Position numbers and translations under genes: made by a program. A stretch of 64,000 nt of DNA from Nonomuraea ceibae (lineage in GTDB: Bacteria; Actinomycetota; Actinomycetes; Streptosporangiales; Streptosporangiaceae): positions 107,840 through 171,839 of the forward strand of contig NZ_JAHKRO010000008.1 in the NCBI RefSeq assembly GCF_019396325.1, given 5' to 3'. The notes under the pieces are model-generated. The model was not told where the DNA came from and ran no database searches. It saw only the letters and a program-made list of their open reading frames with translations. Every line of letters begins with the position of its first letter. Position 1 is the stretch's first letter. Below, one piece after another: positions 38,677 through 47,651 of this stretch.

Positions 38677-39960
38677 ATGCCCGGTCCACTCTCACAGTTG
38701 CGCCGCGGGCACGAGGAGCTCGTCCTCGGCCTGTTGCGCCGGCACGGCCCGCTGAGCCGCGGCGAGCTCGGCAAGCACTGCGGCCTGTCCCGCACCACCC
38801 TGTACGACATCCTGGCCGAACTCGTGGCCAGCGGCGCGGTCGTCGCCGCCACCCAGCAGGAGGCGCCGCGCGGGCGCGGCAGGCCCGCCGAGACCCTCAC
38901 CCTCAATCCCGACGCCGGCCAGGCCATCGGCATCGACTTCGCCCGGCGCGCCGTGCACGTCGCCGCCGTCAACGTGGCGCACGAGGTCGTCGGCTCGGCG
39001 AGCGAGCCGCATCCGGCCGGCCTGCCGTGGGAGGAGCGGGTGGAGCTCGCCGCCCGGCTGGTGCGCGGCCTGACCGGCGCCCACGGCGGCGGCGCGCTGC
39101 GGCTCGGCGCGCTCAGCGCGATCGGCGTCGGCGTCGTCGGCCCCGTGGGCGGCGGCCCGAGAACCGAGGACGGTCGCGGTGACGGTCGCGGTGACGGTCG
39201 CGGGGGGAGCGATCCCCGGGGGCACGAACGGCTCGCCGGGCTGCTGCGCGAGCGCTTCGGCGTGCCGGTGCTGGCCGACAACAACACCCGGCTGGCGGCG
39301 CTGGCCGAGTCCATCTGGGGCGCGGCCACCGGTGTCGAGGACGTGCTCTACCTGCGGCTGTCGCACGGTGTCGGCGGCGGGCTGGTGGTCGGCGGATCGC
39401 TGCACCGCGGCGCGTACGGGCTGTCGGGGGAGTTCGGCCACATCACGGTCGACCCGGCGGGCGCGCGCTGTGACTGCGGCGGGACCGGCTGCCTGGAGAC
39501 CGTCGCGTCGATAAGGGCCGTGCTCGACGCCTACCGGGCGGCGGGCGGGCGCGCCGAGGACGTGCCGGAGCTGGTGAAGGCGGTGCGCGAGGGCGACGCC
39601 GTCGCGCTCGGCCTGCTGCGCGACGTCGGCTCGCGCGTCGGTGCGGTGCTCGCCGCGCTGTGCAACGCGATCGGCCCCAGCGTGGTCGTCGTCGGCGGCG
39701 AGCTGGCGGAGGCCGGGGCCGCGCTGCTGGACCCGGTCGGGGAGACGCTGGGCGCGCAGATCATGCCCGTCACCCGCGACCGGGTGAGCCTGCGCAGGGC
39801 CACGCTGGGCGAGGCCGCGGGCGCGCTCGGGGCGATCGCCCTGGTCCTGCATGAATCGCCCCTGCTGTCCCGCTACCCGGCGGACGGCGACGAGGCGGAG
39901 CGGCCTCCGGCGGCGCCGGAGCGAGCGGAGGAGACCATGAGCCCTGGGAGGCGGCGATGA
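38677..39960 (+). CDS. ROK family transcriptional regulator
   Basis: A 427-residue ROK repressor: N-terminal winged helix ([32 protein letters not shown]), then a sugar-kinase-like domain with [37 protein letters not shown] and the zinc motif [10 protein letters not shown]. Such proteins usually bind a sugar or sugar phosphate. Three tandem 12-bp units at 39169-39204 encode a DGRG repeat in place of a surface loop. ATG 38677 is used; TTGACC (38640-38645) and a weak CAGACT suggest a short or absent leader. The stop overlaps the permease start (ATGA). Confidence 0.9.
   Translation: MPGPLSQLRRGHEELVLGLLRRHGPLSRGELGKHCGLSRTTLYDILAELVASGAVVAATQQEAPRGRGRPAETLTLNPDAGQAIGIDFARRAVHVAAVNVAHEVVGSASEPHPAGLPWEERVELAARLVRGLTGAHGGGALRLGALSAIGVGVVGPVGGGPRTEDGRGDGRGDGRGGSDPRGHERLAGLLRERFGVPVLADNNTRLAALAESIWGAATGVEDVLYLRLSHGVGGGLVVGGSLHRGAYGLSGEFGHITVDPAGARCDCGGTGCLETVASIRAVLDAYRAAGGRAEDVPELVKAVREGDAVALGLLRDVGSRVGAVLAALCNAIGPSVVVVGGELAEAGAALLDPVGETLGAQIMPVTRDRVSLRRATLGEAAGALGAIALVLHESPLLSRYPADGDEAERPPAAPERAEETMSPGRRR
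39169..39204 (+). repeat. Three 12-bp tandem repeats inside the ROK gene
   Basis: GACGGTCGCGGT at 39169-39180 and 39181-39192, and with one change (final G) at 39193-39204. Twelve bases keep the frame and add Asp-Gly-Arg-Gly units. Confidence 0.9.
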
Positions 39961-40757
39961 CCGCGATCTCCGCGCCGCAGCGCAAGACGGGCGGCGGGGC
40001 CGAGGGGCGCAGGCCGCGCCGCTCGATCGTGCTCAACCTGGTGGCCGTCGTCATCGGCCTGGCGGTCTGGACGCTGCTGGCGTCGGTCGGCGTGCAGGGC
40101 ATGCCCGGCCCGGCCGAGGTCGCCGCCCGGGCGGTCGAGCTGGTCGCCGACGGCACGCTGGCGATGGACGCGCTGGCCAGCCTGCGCCGCGTGCTGCTCG
40201 GCTTCCTGCTGGGCACGCTGCTGGCCGTGCCGGTCGGGTTCCTGATGGGCTGGTACGCCACCGCGCGCGGCCTGCTGGAGCCGTACGTGCAGTTCTTCCG
40301 CACGATCCCGCCGCTGGCGATCATTCCGCTGGCCATCGTGCTCATGGGCATCGGCGAGGTGCCCAAGGTGTTCGTGATCTTCCTGGCGTCGTTCCTGTCG
40401 AGCGTCGTCGCGACGTTCCAGGGCGTGGTGGACGTGGACAAGACGCTGATCAACGCCGCCCGGGTGCTCGGCGCCTCGGACCGGACCATCTTCCTCAAGG
40501 TCGTGGTGCCGGCCTCCACGCCGTTCATCCTGGTCGGCATGCGGGTCGGGCTCGGCTCGGCGTGGGGCACGCTGGTGGCCGCCGAGCTGATCGCCGCGCA
40601 GGAGGGGCTCGGCTTCCGGATGCAGCAGGCCCAGCTCTACTACGACCTGTCCACGATCTTCGTCGGACTGATCGCCATCGGCGTGCTCGGCCTGCTGATG
40701 GACCGGCTGCTGCTCCTGGCCGAGCGACGACTCACCGACTGGCAGGAGCGCCGATGA
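39957..40757 (+). CDS. ABC transporter permease, SsuC/TauC-like
   Basis: A 266-residue inner-membrane permease of the sulfonate/nitrate/taurine class with about six helices, starting with a basic tail and [21 protein letters not shown]. The EAA loop is [27 protein letters not shown], and [30 protein letters not shown] is the typical central segment. ATG 39957 overlaps the ROK stop and its own stop overlaps the ATPase start, so the cassette is co-translated. Confidence 0.92.
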   Translation: MTAISAPQRKTGGGAEGRRPRRSIVLNLVAVVIGLAVWTLLASVGVQGMPGPAEVAARAVELVADGTLAMDALASLRRVLLGFLLGTLLAVPVGFLMGWYATARGLLEPYVQFFRTIPPLAIIPLAIVLMGIGEVPKVFVIFLASFLSSVVATFQGVVDVDKTLINAARVLGASDRTIFLKVVVPASTPFILVGMRVGLGSAWGTLVAAELIAAQEGLGFRMQQAQLYYDLSTIFVGLIAIGVLGLLMDRLLLLAERRLTDWQERR

Positions 40758-41524
40758 CCACCAAGATCTCCTTCAGGGACGTCGTCAAGACCTACCCGAT
40801 GCGCGAGGGCACGTTCACCGCGCTCGACCACGTCAGCCTGGACATCGCCGACCAGGAGTTCGTCACCGTCGTCGGCCCGTCGGGGTGCGGCAAGAGCACG
40901 CTGATGAGCATGGCCGCCGGGCTCGTCGAGCCGTCGGCGGGCCAGGTGCTCGTGGACGGCGAGCCGGTCGCCGGCCCCGGCCCCGACCGCGGCGTGATCT
41001 TCCAGCAGTACGCGCTGTTCCCCTGGCTGACCGTGCGCAAGAACGTCGAGTTCGGGCTGAAGCTGGCCGACCTCCCTGCGGAGGAGCGCAGGCGCCGCGC
41101 CGAACGGGCCATCGAGCTCGTCGGCCTGTCGGACTTCGCCGACGCGCTGCCCAAGACGCTGTCCGGCGGCATGAAGCAGCGCTGCGCCATCGCCCGCGCC
41201 TACGCGGTCAACCCGAAGGTGCTGCTCATGGACGAGCCGTTCGGCGCCCTCGACGCGCTCACCCGGGTGCAGCTCCAGGACCAGCTCCTGCACACCTGGA
41301 GCCAGGACCAGCGCACGGTCATGTTCATCACCCACGACGTGGACGAGGCCGTCTACCTGGCCAGCCGGGTGATCGTCATGGCCGCCAGGCCCGGCCGGGT
41401 CCAGCGGATCATCGACGTCGGCCTGCCCTACCCGCGCACCGAGGAGATCCGCCTGTCGCCCGAGTTCGGCCGCGTCCGCAACGAGGTCTGGCACTCCGTC
41501 TACCACCAAGCTCCCGCGGCCTGA
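40754..41524 (+). CDS. ABC transporter ATP-binding protein, SsuB/TauB-like
   Basis: A 256-residue ATPase with Walker [11 protein letters not shown]-loop FQQYALFPW, signature LSGGMKQR, Walker [12 protein letters not shown] and switch His in [24 protein letters not shown] is characteristic of the nitrate/sulfonate/taurine class. ATG 40754 overlaps the permease stop (ATGA). Confidence 0.93.
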   Translation: MTTKISFRDVVKTYPMREGTFTALDHVSLDIADQEFVTVVGPSGCGKSTLMSMAAGLVEPSAGQVLVDGEPVAGPGPDRGVIFQQYALFPWLTVRKNVEFGLKLADLPAEERRRRAERAIELVGLSDFADALPKTLSGGMKQRCAIARAYAVNPKVLLMDEPFGALDALTRVQLQDQLLHTWSQDQRTVMFITHDVDEAVYLASRVIVMAARPGRVQRIIDVGLPYPRTEEIRLSPEFGRVRNEVWHSVYHQAPAA

Positions 41525-41561
41525 TCGGCCGACGAAACCCCCCGGAAAGGACGTACCCGCC

Positions 41562-42530
41562 ATGCGTGTGCTTCGCCGCGCCCTGACGGCCGCCACAGCG
41601 GTGATCATGATGTCGCTGTCCGTGTCCGCGTGCTCCGAGGACGGCTCCACCGTCCGCTTCGGCTACATCAGCGACTACAACGGCGCCAGCCTGCTGGCCA
41701 TCGCCGACAAGCAGGGCCTGTGGGAGAAGCAGGGCCTGACGCCCGAGATCAAGGTGTTCACCAACGGCCCGCTGCAGATCCAGGCGCTCGGCGCGGGCGA
41801 CCTCGACTTCGGCTACATCGGCCCGGGCGCCATGTGGCTGCCCGCGTCCGGCAAGGCCAAGGTCGTGGCGGTCAACACCCTCGCCTACGCCGACCGCGTC
41901 ATCGCCCGGCCCGGCATCGCGAGCATCCAGGACCTGAAGGGCAAGAAGGTCGGCGTGCCCGAGGGCACCTCCGGCGACATGGTGCTCAACCTGGCCCTGC
42001 GGAAGGCCGGCATGACCGTCGAGGACATCGAGAAGGTGCCGATGGACCCGGCCACGGTCGTCTCCGCGTTCGCCGCCGGGCAGATCGACGGCGCCGGCAT
42101 CTGGTACCCGCTGATCGACACGATCAAGGCCAAGGTGCCCGGCACGGTCGAGCTGGCCAGCACCAAGGAGTTCCCGGACAACTCGTTCCCGACCGCGTTC
42201 GTCGGCGGCAACGAGGTGGCGCCTGAGCTGACCGAGAAGGTGCTCAAGGTGCTGCAGGAGGCCAACGACTGGCGCGCCGCCCACCCGGACGAGGCGATCG
42301 CCGAGGCGGCGGCCCTGCTCAAGCTCGACAAGGCCAAGGTCGCGGCCGACGCGGCGAACGTGCAGACGATGTCGACCGCCGACCTGGTCGCCAAGACCCA
42401 GGACGGCAGCGTCGGCAAGTGGCTGAACAGCCTGAGCGAGTTCTTCGTCAGCACCGGCCAGCTCCCGTCGGCCCCCGACCCGGCCACCTACTACACCGGC
42501 GATCTCTACACGAAGGCCTACAGTAAGTGA
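41562..42530 (+). CDS. ABC transporter substrate-binding lipoprotein, SsuA/TauA-like
   Basis: A 322-residue lipoprotein: signal peptide with lipobox LSVSAC and lipid-attached C24, then an NMT1/SsuA-type binding fold (RFGYISDYNGASLLAIADKQGLW, GPLQIQALGAGDLDFGYIG, LKGKKVGVPEGTSGDMVLNLAL). These bind aliphatic sulfonates, taurine, nitrate or thiamine precursors; the ligand is not evident. The start follows CGGAAAGGACG. Its stop overlaps the sulfatase start (GTGA at 42527-42530). Confidence 0.9.
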   Translation: MRVLRRALTAATAVIMMSLSVSACSEDGSTVRFGYISDYNGASLLAIADKQGLWEKQGLTPEIKVFTNGPLQIQALGAGDLDFGYIGPGAMWLPASGKAKVVAVNTLAYADRVIARPGIASIQDLKGKKVGVPEGTSGDMVLNLALRKAGMTVEDIEKVPMDPATVVSAFAAGQIDGAGIWYPLIDTIKAKVPGTVELASTKEFPDNSFPTAFVGGNEVAPELTEKVLKVLQEANDWRAAHPDEAIAEAAALLKLDKAKVAADAANVQTMSTADLVAKTQDGSVGKWLNSLSEFFVSTGQLPSAPDPATYYTGDLYTKAYSK

Positions 42531-43996
42531 ACCTGCTGTTCCTGATGACCGACCAGCACCGCGTCGACACGCTGGGCTGCTACGGCAACCCGCACGTCGC
42601 CACGCCGAATCTCGACCGGCTGGCCGAGACCGGCACGCGGTTCGACCGGTTCTACACGCCCACGGCCATCTGCACCCCGGCGCGGGCCAGCCTGCTCACC
42701 GGGCAGGCGCCGTTCCGGCACCGGCTGCTGGCCAACTACGAGCGCAACGTCGGCTACCTGGAGGACCTGCGCGACGACGCCTTCACCTTCCCGGAGGCGC
42801 TGAAGGAGCGCGGCTACCGGCTCGGGCTGATCGGCAAGTGGCACGGCGGCACCCACCGCAACGCCGCCTCGTACGGCTTCGACGGCCCCGACCTGCCCGG
42901 CTGGCACAACCCCGTCGACCACCCCGACTACCTGGCGTACCTGAAGGAGCGTGACCTGCCGCCGTACCGGATCTCGGACCTGATCCGCGGCACCACGCCC
43001 AACGGCAACCCGGGCAACCTGCTGGCGGCGCGGCTGCACCAGCCGGTGGAGGCCACGTTCGAGCACTACCTGGCGACGCGGGCGATCGAGCACCTGGACC
43101 GTTACGCGGCCACCGGGGAGCCGTTCTTCCTGGCGACCCACTTCTTCGGGCCGCACCTGCCGTACCTGCTGCCGGACGAGTACTTCGACCTGTACGACCC
43201 GGCGCTGGTCGAGCTGCCGCCCTCGATCGCCGAGACGTTCGAGGGCAAGCCGCCGGTGCAGCGCAACTACAGCGAGCACTGGACATTCGACACGATCCCC
43301 ATCGAGGTGACGCGCAAGCTGATCGCCGTCTACTGGGGGTACGTGACGCTCATCGACCAGCAGATCGGCCGCATCCTGGACAGGCTCGACGAGCTTGGTC
43401 TTTCCGACCGGACCGGGGTGTTCTTCACCGCGGACCACGGCGAGTTCACCGGGGCGCACCGGCTGCACGACAAGGGCCCGGCGATGTACGAGGACATCTA
43501 CCGCATCCCCGGCATCATCCGCGTCCCGGGGGCGCAGCCGCAGGTCAGGGACGAGTTCGTCACGCTCACCGACTGCACGGCGACGATCCTCGACCTGGCC
43601 GGCTGCGACACCTCCCCGGCGGTCGACAGCCGCAGCCTGGTCCCGCTGGTGCGCGGCGAGCGGCCGGAGTGGGCCCCCGAGCTGATCGCCGAGTTCCACG
43701 GCCACCACTTCCCCTACCCGCAGCGGATGATCCGCGACGAGCGCTACAAGCTGGTGGTCAACCCCGAGTCCGTCAACGAGCTGTACGACCTCGCCGGCGA
43801 CCCGCACGAGCTCAGCAACCGCTACGAGCACCCCGAGCTGCGGCCGGTCCGTCAGCGCCTCATACGCAGGCTGTACGACCTGCTCCGGGAGCGCGGCGAC
43901 AACTTCTATCACTGGATGACGCCCATGTACGACATCGGCGCCTCGGACTACGACCCGAGCCTGAGCGCCTTCGAACCAGAGAACAGTCCGGTCTAG
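42527..43996 (+). CDS. Cytosolic sulfatase (formylglycine type)
   Basis: A 489-residue sulfatase of the alkaline-phosphatase superfamily. The signature CTPARASLLTG puts the formylglycine precursor at C49; metal residues are seen in LMTDQHRVDTLGCYG near the N-terminus and in TADHGEFTGAHRLHDKG. There is no signal peptide, so it works on an imported substrate. A formylglycine-generating enzyme would be needed and is not in the window. GTG 42527 overlaps the binding-protein stop. Phosphonate monoester hydrolases share the fold and remain possible. The stop shares CTAG with the convergent MFS gene. Confidence 0.9.
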   Translation: MNLLFLMTDQHRVDTLGCYGNPHVATPNLDRLAETGTRFDRFYTPTAICTPARASLLTGQAPFRHRLLANYERNVGYLEDLRDDAFTFPEALKERGYRLGLIGKWHGGTHRNAASYGFDGPDLPGWHNPVDHPDYLAYLKERDLPPYRISDLIRGTTPNGNPGNLLAARLHQPVEATFEHYLATRAIEHLDRYAATGEPFFLATHFFGPHLPYLLPDEYFDLYDPALVELPPSIAETFEGKPPVQRNYSEHWTFDTIPIEVTRKLIAVYWGYVTLIDQQIGRILDRLDELGLSDRTGVFFTADHGEFTGAHRLHDKGPAMYEDIYRIPGIIRVPGAQPQVRDEFVTLTDCTATILDLAGCDTSPAVDSRSLVPLVRGERPEWAPELIAEFHGHHFPYPQRMIRDERYKLVVNPESVNELYDLAGDPHELSNRYEHPELRPVRQRLIRRLYDLLRERGDNFYHWMTPMYDIGASDYDPSLSAFEPENSPV

Positions 43997-45288
43997 GCGG
44001 TCGTCGGCTCCTGGGCGCGGCGCGCCCGCTCCGCCAGCGCGTGCTCGTCGGTACGGGCGTCGTAGCGGCGGAAGGCGGGCAGCGCCGCGCTCAGCAGCGC
44101 GACCGCGCCCACGCACATCAGCCCGCCCAGGCCCAGCGACAGCCTCGGCCCGCCGAGCTGGCCCATCAGCGACGCCCTGGCGTTGCCCAGCATCGGCCCG
44201 GTCGAGTAGGACAGCAGCTCGATGCCCGCCAGCCGGCCGCGCATCTCGTTCGGGATCGTCTGGTTCCACATCGTCATCCGGAAGATGCCGCTGATCATGT
44301 CGGCGGCCCCGGCCAGGGCCAGGCAGGCGACCAGCGCCCAGAACTGCGGGATCGCGGCGGCCAGCGCCACCGCGACGCCCCACACCGACGCGGCCACGAT
44401 CACGCCGAGCCCCTGCCGCTGCACCCGGGCCGCCCAGCCGCCGGTCACCGAGGCGATGAGGGAGCCGATCGCGCCCGCCGAGTAGAGCAGGCCGACGGCC
44501 GGCAGCGCTCCGTACTCCTCGGCCAGGCCGGGGAACAGCGCGGTGGACATGGCGAACACCATCGCCGCGATGTCCACCAGGTAGGTGCCGACCAGGTCCT
44601 TGCGGCTCGCCGCGTAGCGCAGCCCGTCGATCAGCGACCTGATCGAGGCGGGCTGGGCGTCCTCGGCCGGCGGGCGGGATCCGATCCGCCACAGCAGCGC
44701 CAGCGACAGCAGGAAGCTGACCGTGTCGAGCCCGTAGGCGAAGGCCGCACCCCATTCGGCCACCAGCCAGCCGCCCAGCGCGGGGGCGGCGATCGCGCCG
44801 AAGTTCCACCGCAGGCTCGTCAGCACCGCCGCGGCGCCGAGCTGCTCGTGCTTGACCACCTGCGGGATCAGCGACTCCATGCTGGGCCGCTGCAGGCACG
44901 AGATGGCCATCGCCAGCGCCCCGACCACGTACAGCACCCAGATCTGCGGCTCCGGCAGCATGGCGTTGACCATGAGCGCCGCCGCCGTCACGGCCAGCCC
45001 GACCTCGCTCAGCAGGATGATCCTGCGCCGGTCGAGGGAGTCGGCGATCGCGCCGCCCCACAGCCCGAACACGACCATGGGCACGAACTCGACCAGGCTC
45101 ATCATCCCGACGGCCACGTACGAGCCGGTGAGCTGCCACATCTGGAACGGCAGCGCCACCATCGTGATGAACGTGCCGAACATCGTCACGACGCCGGAGG
45201 CCATCAGCAGCCGGAAGTCACGCGAGTCACGCAGCGGGCTCAGGTCCGGGGCGAGTCTGCTGAGCTGGGATATCACACGACGGCGCAC
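43993..45288 (-). CDS. MFS transporter (EntS/multidrug-exporter-like)
   Basis: A 431-residue integral membrane protein with 10-12 predicted helices. FRLLMASGVVTMFGTFITMVALPFQMWQLTGS and ADSLDRRRIILLSE resemble the MFS branch of enterobactin and macrolide exporters. The substrate is unknown. The GTG 45288 start lies inside the terminator hairpin of the upstream gene, so GTG 45276 may be the true start (427 residues). The stop codon overlaps the sulfatase stop within CTAG. Confidence 0.85.
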   Translation of the reverse strand: MRRRVISQLSRLAPDLSPLRDSRDFRLLMASGVVTMFGTFITMVALPFQMWQLTGSYVAVGMMSLVEFVPMVVFGLWGGAIADSLDRRRIILLSEVGLAVTAAALMVNAMLPEPQIWVLYVVGALAMAISCLQRPSMESLIPQVVKHEQLGAAAVLTSLRWNFGAIAAPALGGWLVAEWGAAFAYGLDTVSFLLSLALLWRIGSRPPAEDAQPASIRSLIDGLRYAASRKDLVGTYLVDIAAMVFAMSTALFPGLAEEYGALPAVGLLYSAGAIGSLIASVTGGWAARVQRQGLGVIVAASVWGVAVALAAAIPQFWALVACLALAGAADMISGIFRMTMWNQTIPNEMRGRLAGIELLSYSTGPMLGNARASLMGQLGGPRLSLGLGGLMCVGAVALLSAALPAFRRYDARTDEHALAERARRAQEPTTA

Positions 45289-45315
45289 GGGCGTCGATTG
45301 TCCACGCCCGTGCGC
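45283..45315 (-). terminator. Terminator downstream of the small membrane protein gene
   Basis: GCGCACGGGCGT (45283-45294) pairs perfectly with 45304-45315 over a 9-nt loop. It lies 30 bp past the stop of the gene at 45347-45751 and overlaps the first codons of the MFS gene. Confidence 0.75.
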
Positions 45316-45346
45316 GTTCCCGGCAAACCGTTTTCCGCCCCGGTGG

Positions 45347-45751
45347 TCAGCGGAGCTTGCGCAGGCCCATGATCTGCAGCTCGGCGAACACGCCCACCAC
45401 GAGCGCCTGGGCGATGGCCCACACGGCGCCGATCGTGGTGAACTCCATCATCCCGGTGATCACGGCGGCGACGCTGCCGAGCGTCCAGGCGATGTTCAGC
45501 CCGATCACGGCCTTGACACCCGCCTGGCTGACCGTGCCCCTGGCCGCCAGGAGGCCCACGGCGGCGCCGTACACGAGCAGGAACGCCCCGATGCCGCGCA
45601 GCAGGCCCGCGTCCGGCCCGAGCAGGTCGCTCACCAGGCCGGCCCCGGCGAGGTAGACCAGCCCGTTGGCGCCGGTGACGACGGCGTCGAGGGCCAGCAC
45701 GAGGCGCAGGAACTTGGCGCGGCCGGTGGTGGCGACGGTGAGAGTGGTCAT
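45347..45751 (-). CDS. Small integral membrane protein, four helices
   Basis: A 134-residue hydrophobic protein with four predicted helices (FLRLVLALDAVVTGANGLVYLAG, GIGAFLLVYGAAVGLLAAR, VIGLNIAWTLGSVAAVITGM, VWAIAQALVVGVFAELQIMG). It resembles small actinobacterial integral membrane proteins of unknown role. ATG 45751 has a good GAAGGAG site. It probably has its own terminator at 45283-45315. Confidence 0.8.
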   Translation of the reverse strand: MTTLTVATTGRAKFLRLVLALDAVVTGANGLVYLAGAGLVSDLLGPDAGLLRGIGAFLLVYGAAVGLLAARGTVSQAGVKAVIGLNIAWTLGSVAAVITGMMEFTTIGAVWAIAQALVVGVFAELQIMGLRKLR

Positions 45752-45810
45752 CTCGCTTCTCCTTCAAGGATTCTGTCCGACACCGCAACCGTGCCATCAC
45801 GGGCGTAGGC

Positions 45811-45838
45811 GGCGCGATTACGCGTGAGGTAATGCGCC
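45811..45838 (-). terminator. Hairpin across the aldo/keto reductase stop codon
   Basis: GGCGCGATTAC (45811-45821) pairs with GTAATGCGCC (45829-45838) with one bulged G. It contains the stop codon and may end the epimerase/reductase transcript. Confidence 0.45.
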
Positions 45839-46687
45839 CTCCGGGCGGCGGTTCAGGCGGGCGAGCTCGCCGGGGGTGAGCCTCAGCCCGGCAGCGGCGG
45901 CCGAGTCGGTGATCGAGGCTGGCCGGGTCGCGCCCGGGATGGGGATCACCCGCGCGCTCAGCGCGAGCAGCCAGGCGAGGCAGACGCGCTGCGGGCTCAC
46001 CCCGCGCTCGCGGGCGACCTCGTGGAAGACGGTCCCCCCGGCGGGCTCGCCGCTCTCCAGGGCGCTGCGGGAGATGCCGCCGAGCGGGCTCCACGGCAGG
46101 AACGCCAGCCCGAGCTCGTCGCACAGCCGCAGCTCCGGCTCGCCGTCGCGGACGGCGGGGGAGAAGCGGTTCTGCACCGACACCAGCCTTTCGCCCAGGT
46201 CGAGCCGGGCCAGGGCGATCTGGTCGCGGTCCACGTTCGACAGGCCGATCATGCGGATCTTGCCCTCGTCGTGCAGCTCGCGCAGCGCCCCGACCGACTC
46301 GGCGAACGGCACCGCCGGGTCCGGCTTGTGCAGCTGGTACAGGCCGATGGCCTCGGCGCCCAGCCGCCGCAGCGACGCCTCGCAGGCGCGCCTGAGGTGG
46401 CGCGGGTCGCCGTTCACCGTCCAGGAGCCGTCGCCGGGCCGCCCCCGCCCGCCCTTGGTGGCCACCAGGACGCCGTCCACGCCCCGCAGGGCCCGGGCGA
46501 CGAGCCGCTCGTTGTGGCCCTCCTCGCCGGCGTGCCAGTGGTAGGAGTCGGCCGTGTCGATCAGCGTGACGCCGGCGTCCAGCGCCGCGCGGATCGTGGC
46601 CACGGCCCGGTCGCGGTCCGGCCGCCTCTCGACGGACAGCGGCATCGCGCCCAGCCCGACGGCGCCCACGCGGACGTCCCCGATCAC
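45818..46687 (-). CDS. Aldo/keto reductase
   Basis: A 289-residue NADPH-dependent oxidoreductase with the AKR catalytic set: Asp and Tyr in DTADSYH, Lys in VATKGG and His in LYQLHKPD. The cofactor site is near the end (IPIPGATRPASITD). GTG 46687 overlaps the stop of the upstream epimerase by GTGA, so the two are co-translated. The substrate is unknown. Confidence 0.88.
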   Translation of the reverse strand: MIGDVRVGAVGLGAMPLSVERRPDRDRAVATIRAALDAGVTLIDTADSYHWHAGEEGHNERLVARALRGVDGVLVATKGGRGRPGDGSWTVNGDPRHLRRACEASLRRLGAEAIGLYQLHKPDPAVPFAESVGALRELHDEGKIRMIGLSNVDRDQIALARLDLGERLVSVQNRFSPAVRDGEPELRLCDELGLAFLPWSPLGGISRSALESGEPAGGTVFHEVARERGVSPQRVCLAWLLALSARVIPIPGATRPASITDSAAAAGLRLTPGELARLNRRPEGALPHA

Positions 46688-47580
46688 GCGCACCCTGCCA
46701 CCCCCGCCACAACCTCCGCCGCCACCCCGGGCAGCCAGGCGCCCAGCTCCGAGAAGCGGAACCCGAGCCCGCTCGCCCGGCCGTTGTCCAGGGCGTACGC
46801 GCGCCCGAACGAGTACGGGGACACCTCCTCGCCGACGGTGTAGACGGCCCGGCCGGCCCCCGCGGCGGCCAGTGCGTCGCACAGGCCGAACACGTCGGCC
46901 GCCCCGTGCGAGCAGGCGTTGACCGGCCCGGTGAACGAGCCGCGCACCGCCCACACGAGCACGTCGGTGATCTCCTCGTGGCTGACGAACGTCGCCGGGC
47001 GGGGCCGCCGGTGCACCACGATGGGGACGCCGTCGCGCATCCGCCGCGCGTAGTGGGCCAGCCGCCCGGTGAAGTCGGCCCCGCCCAGCACGTGCGCGGT
47101 GCGCACCGCCACCACCTCGAACGGCGGGCGCCCGGCCAGCACCGCCTCCGCCTGCCGCTTGCCCTCGCCGTAATGGGCCGCCAGGAAGCCCGGGTCGCGC
47201 CACGGCAGCTCCGGCCGCACCGGCCAGGCGCCCGCGTCCACCGCGTCCTCCGCCCACGGGCCGCCGTCGAGCCGGTCGTACACCTCGGCCGTCGAGGTCA
47301 TCACGTAGCGGCCGGCGCGCCCGGCGAAGACGCGCCGCGCCGACGCCGCCTGCAGCGGCGTGTAGCAGACCTGGTCGAGCACCACGTCGAAGGAGCGTCC
47401 CGCGAGCGCGGCCCGCAGCCCCGCCTCGTCGTCGCGGTCGGCCGCCACGTGCCGCACCCCTTCGGGCACGGGGGCCGAGCCGCGGCTGACCACGGTCACG
47501 TCGGCCCCCTCGTCGCGCAGGCGCTCGACCACCCGCCTGCCGAAGTACCGGCTGCCGCCGATCACGCACACACTGTCCAT
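46684..47580 (-). CDS. NAD-dependent epimerase/dehydratase
   Basis: A 298-residue short-chain dehydrogenase with the Rossmann motif VIGGSRYFGRRVVERL and a YxxxK pair in HYGEGKRQAE. The GGSxxxG nucleotide motif is that of the atypical/extended class. ATG 47580 is preferred over GTG 47586 because GAGG is about ten bases upstream. It is followed by the reductase and divergent from the LysR gene, which may regulate it. Confidence 0.85.
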   Translation of the reverse strand: MDSVCVIGGSRYFGRRVVERLRDEGADVTVVSRGSAPVPEGVRHVAADRDDEAGLRAALAGRSFDVVLDQVCYTPLQAASARRVFAGRAGRYVMTSTAEVYDRLDGGPWAEDAVDAGAWPVRPELPWRDPGFLAAHYGEGKRQAEAVLAGRPPFEVVAVRTAHVLGGADFTGRLAHYARRMRDGVPIVVHRRPRPATFVSHEEITDVLVWAVRGSFTGPVNACSHGAADVFGLCDALAAAGAGRAVYTVGEEVSPYSFGRAYALDNGRASGLGFRFSELGAWLPGVAAEVVAGVAGCA

Positions 47581-47596
47581 GCGCACAGCCTCGCGG

Positions 47597-47619
47597 CACT
47601 ACAGTCATCAGCGGTAGTG
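47597..47619. promoter_or_regulatory. Probable LysR-type operator
   Basis: CACTAC (47597-47602) and GTAGTG (47614-47619) form a perfect inverted repeat with an 11-bp spacer, matching the T-N11-A rule of LysR sites. It lies in the 71-bp divergent region. A second overlapping repeat is ATCA/TGAT at about 47607-47624. Confidence 0.65.
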
Positions 47620-47651
47620 GTGATCTGCTTATCCGGTCGTAAGGAGCACTG

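Noticed and set aside
42518..45139. 873-codon minus-strand frame across the sulfatase and MFS genes
   Set aside because: It is antisense to the sulfatase and out of frame with the MFS gene; both overlapped genes have clear motifs.
45783..45840. Extra small gene between the membrane protein and the aldo/keto reductase
   Set aside because: Too short and dominated by a hairpin across the reductase stop codon.
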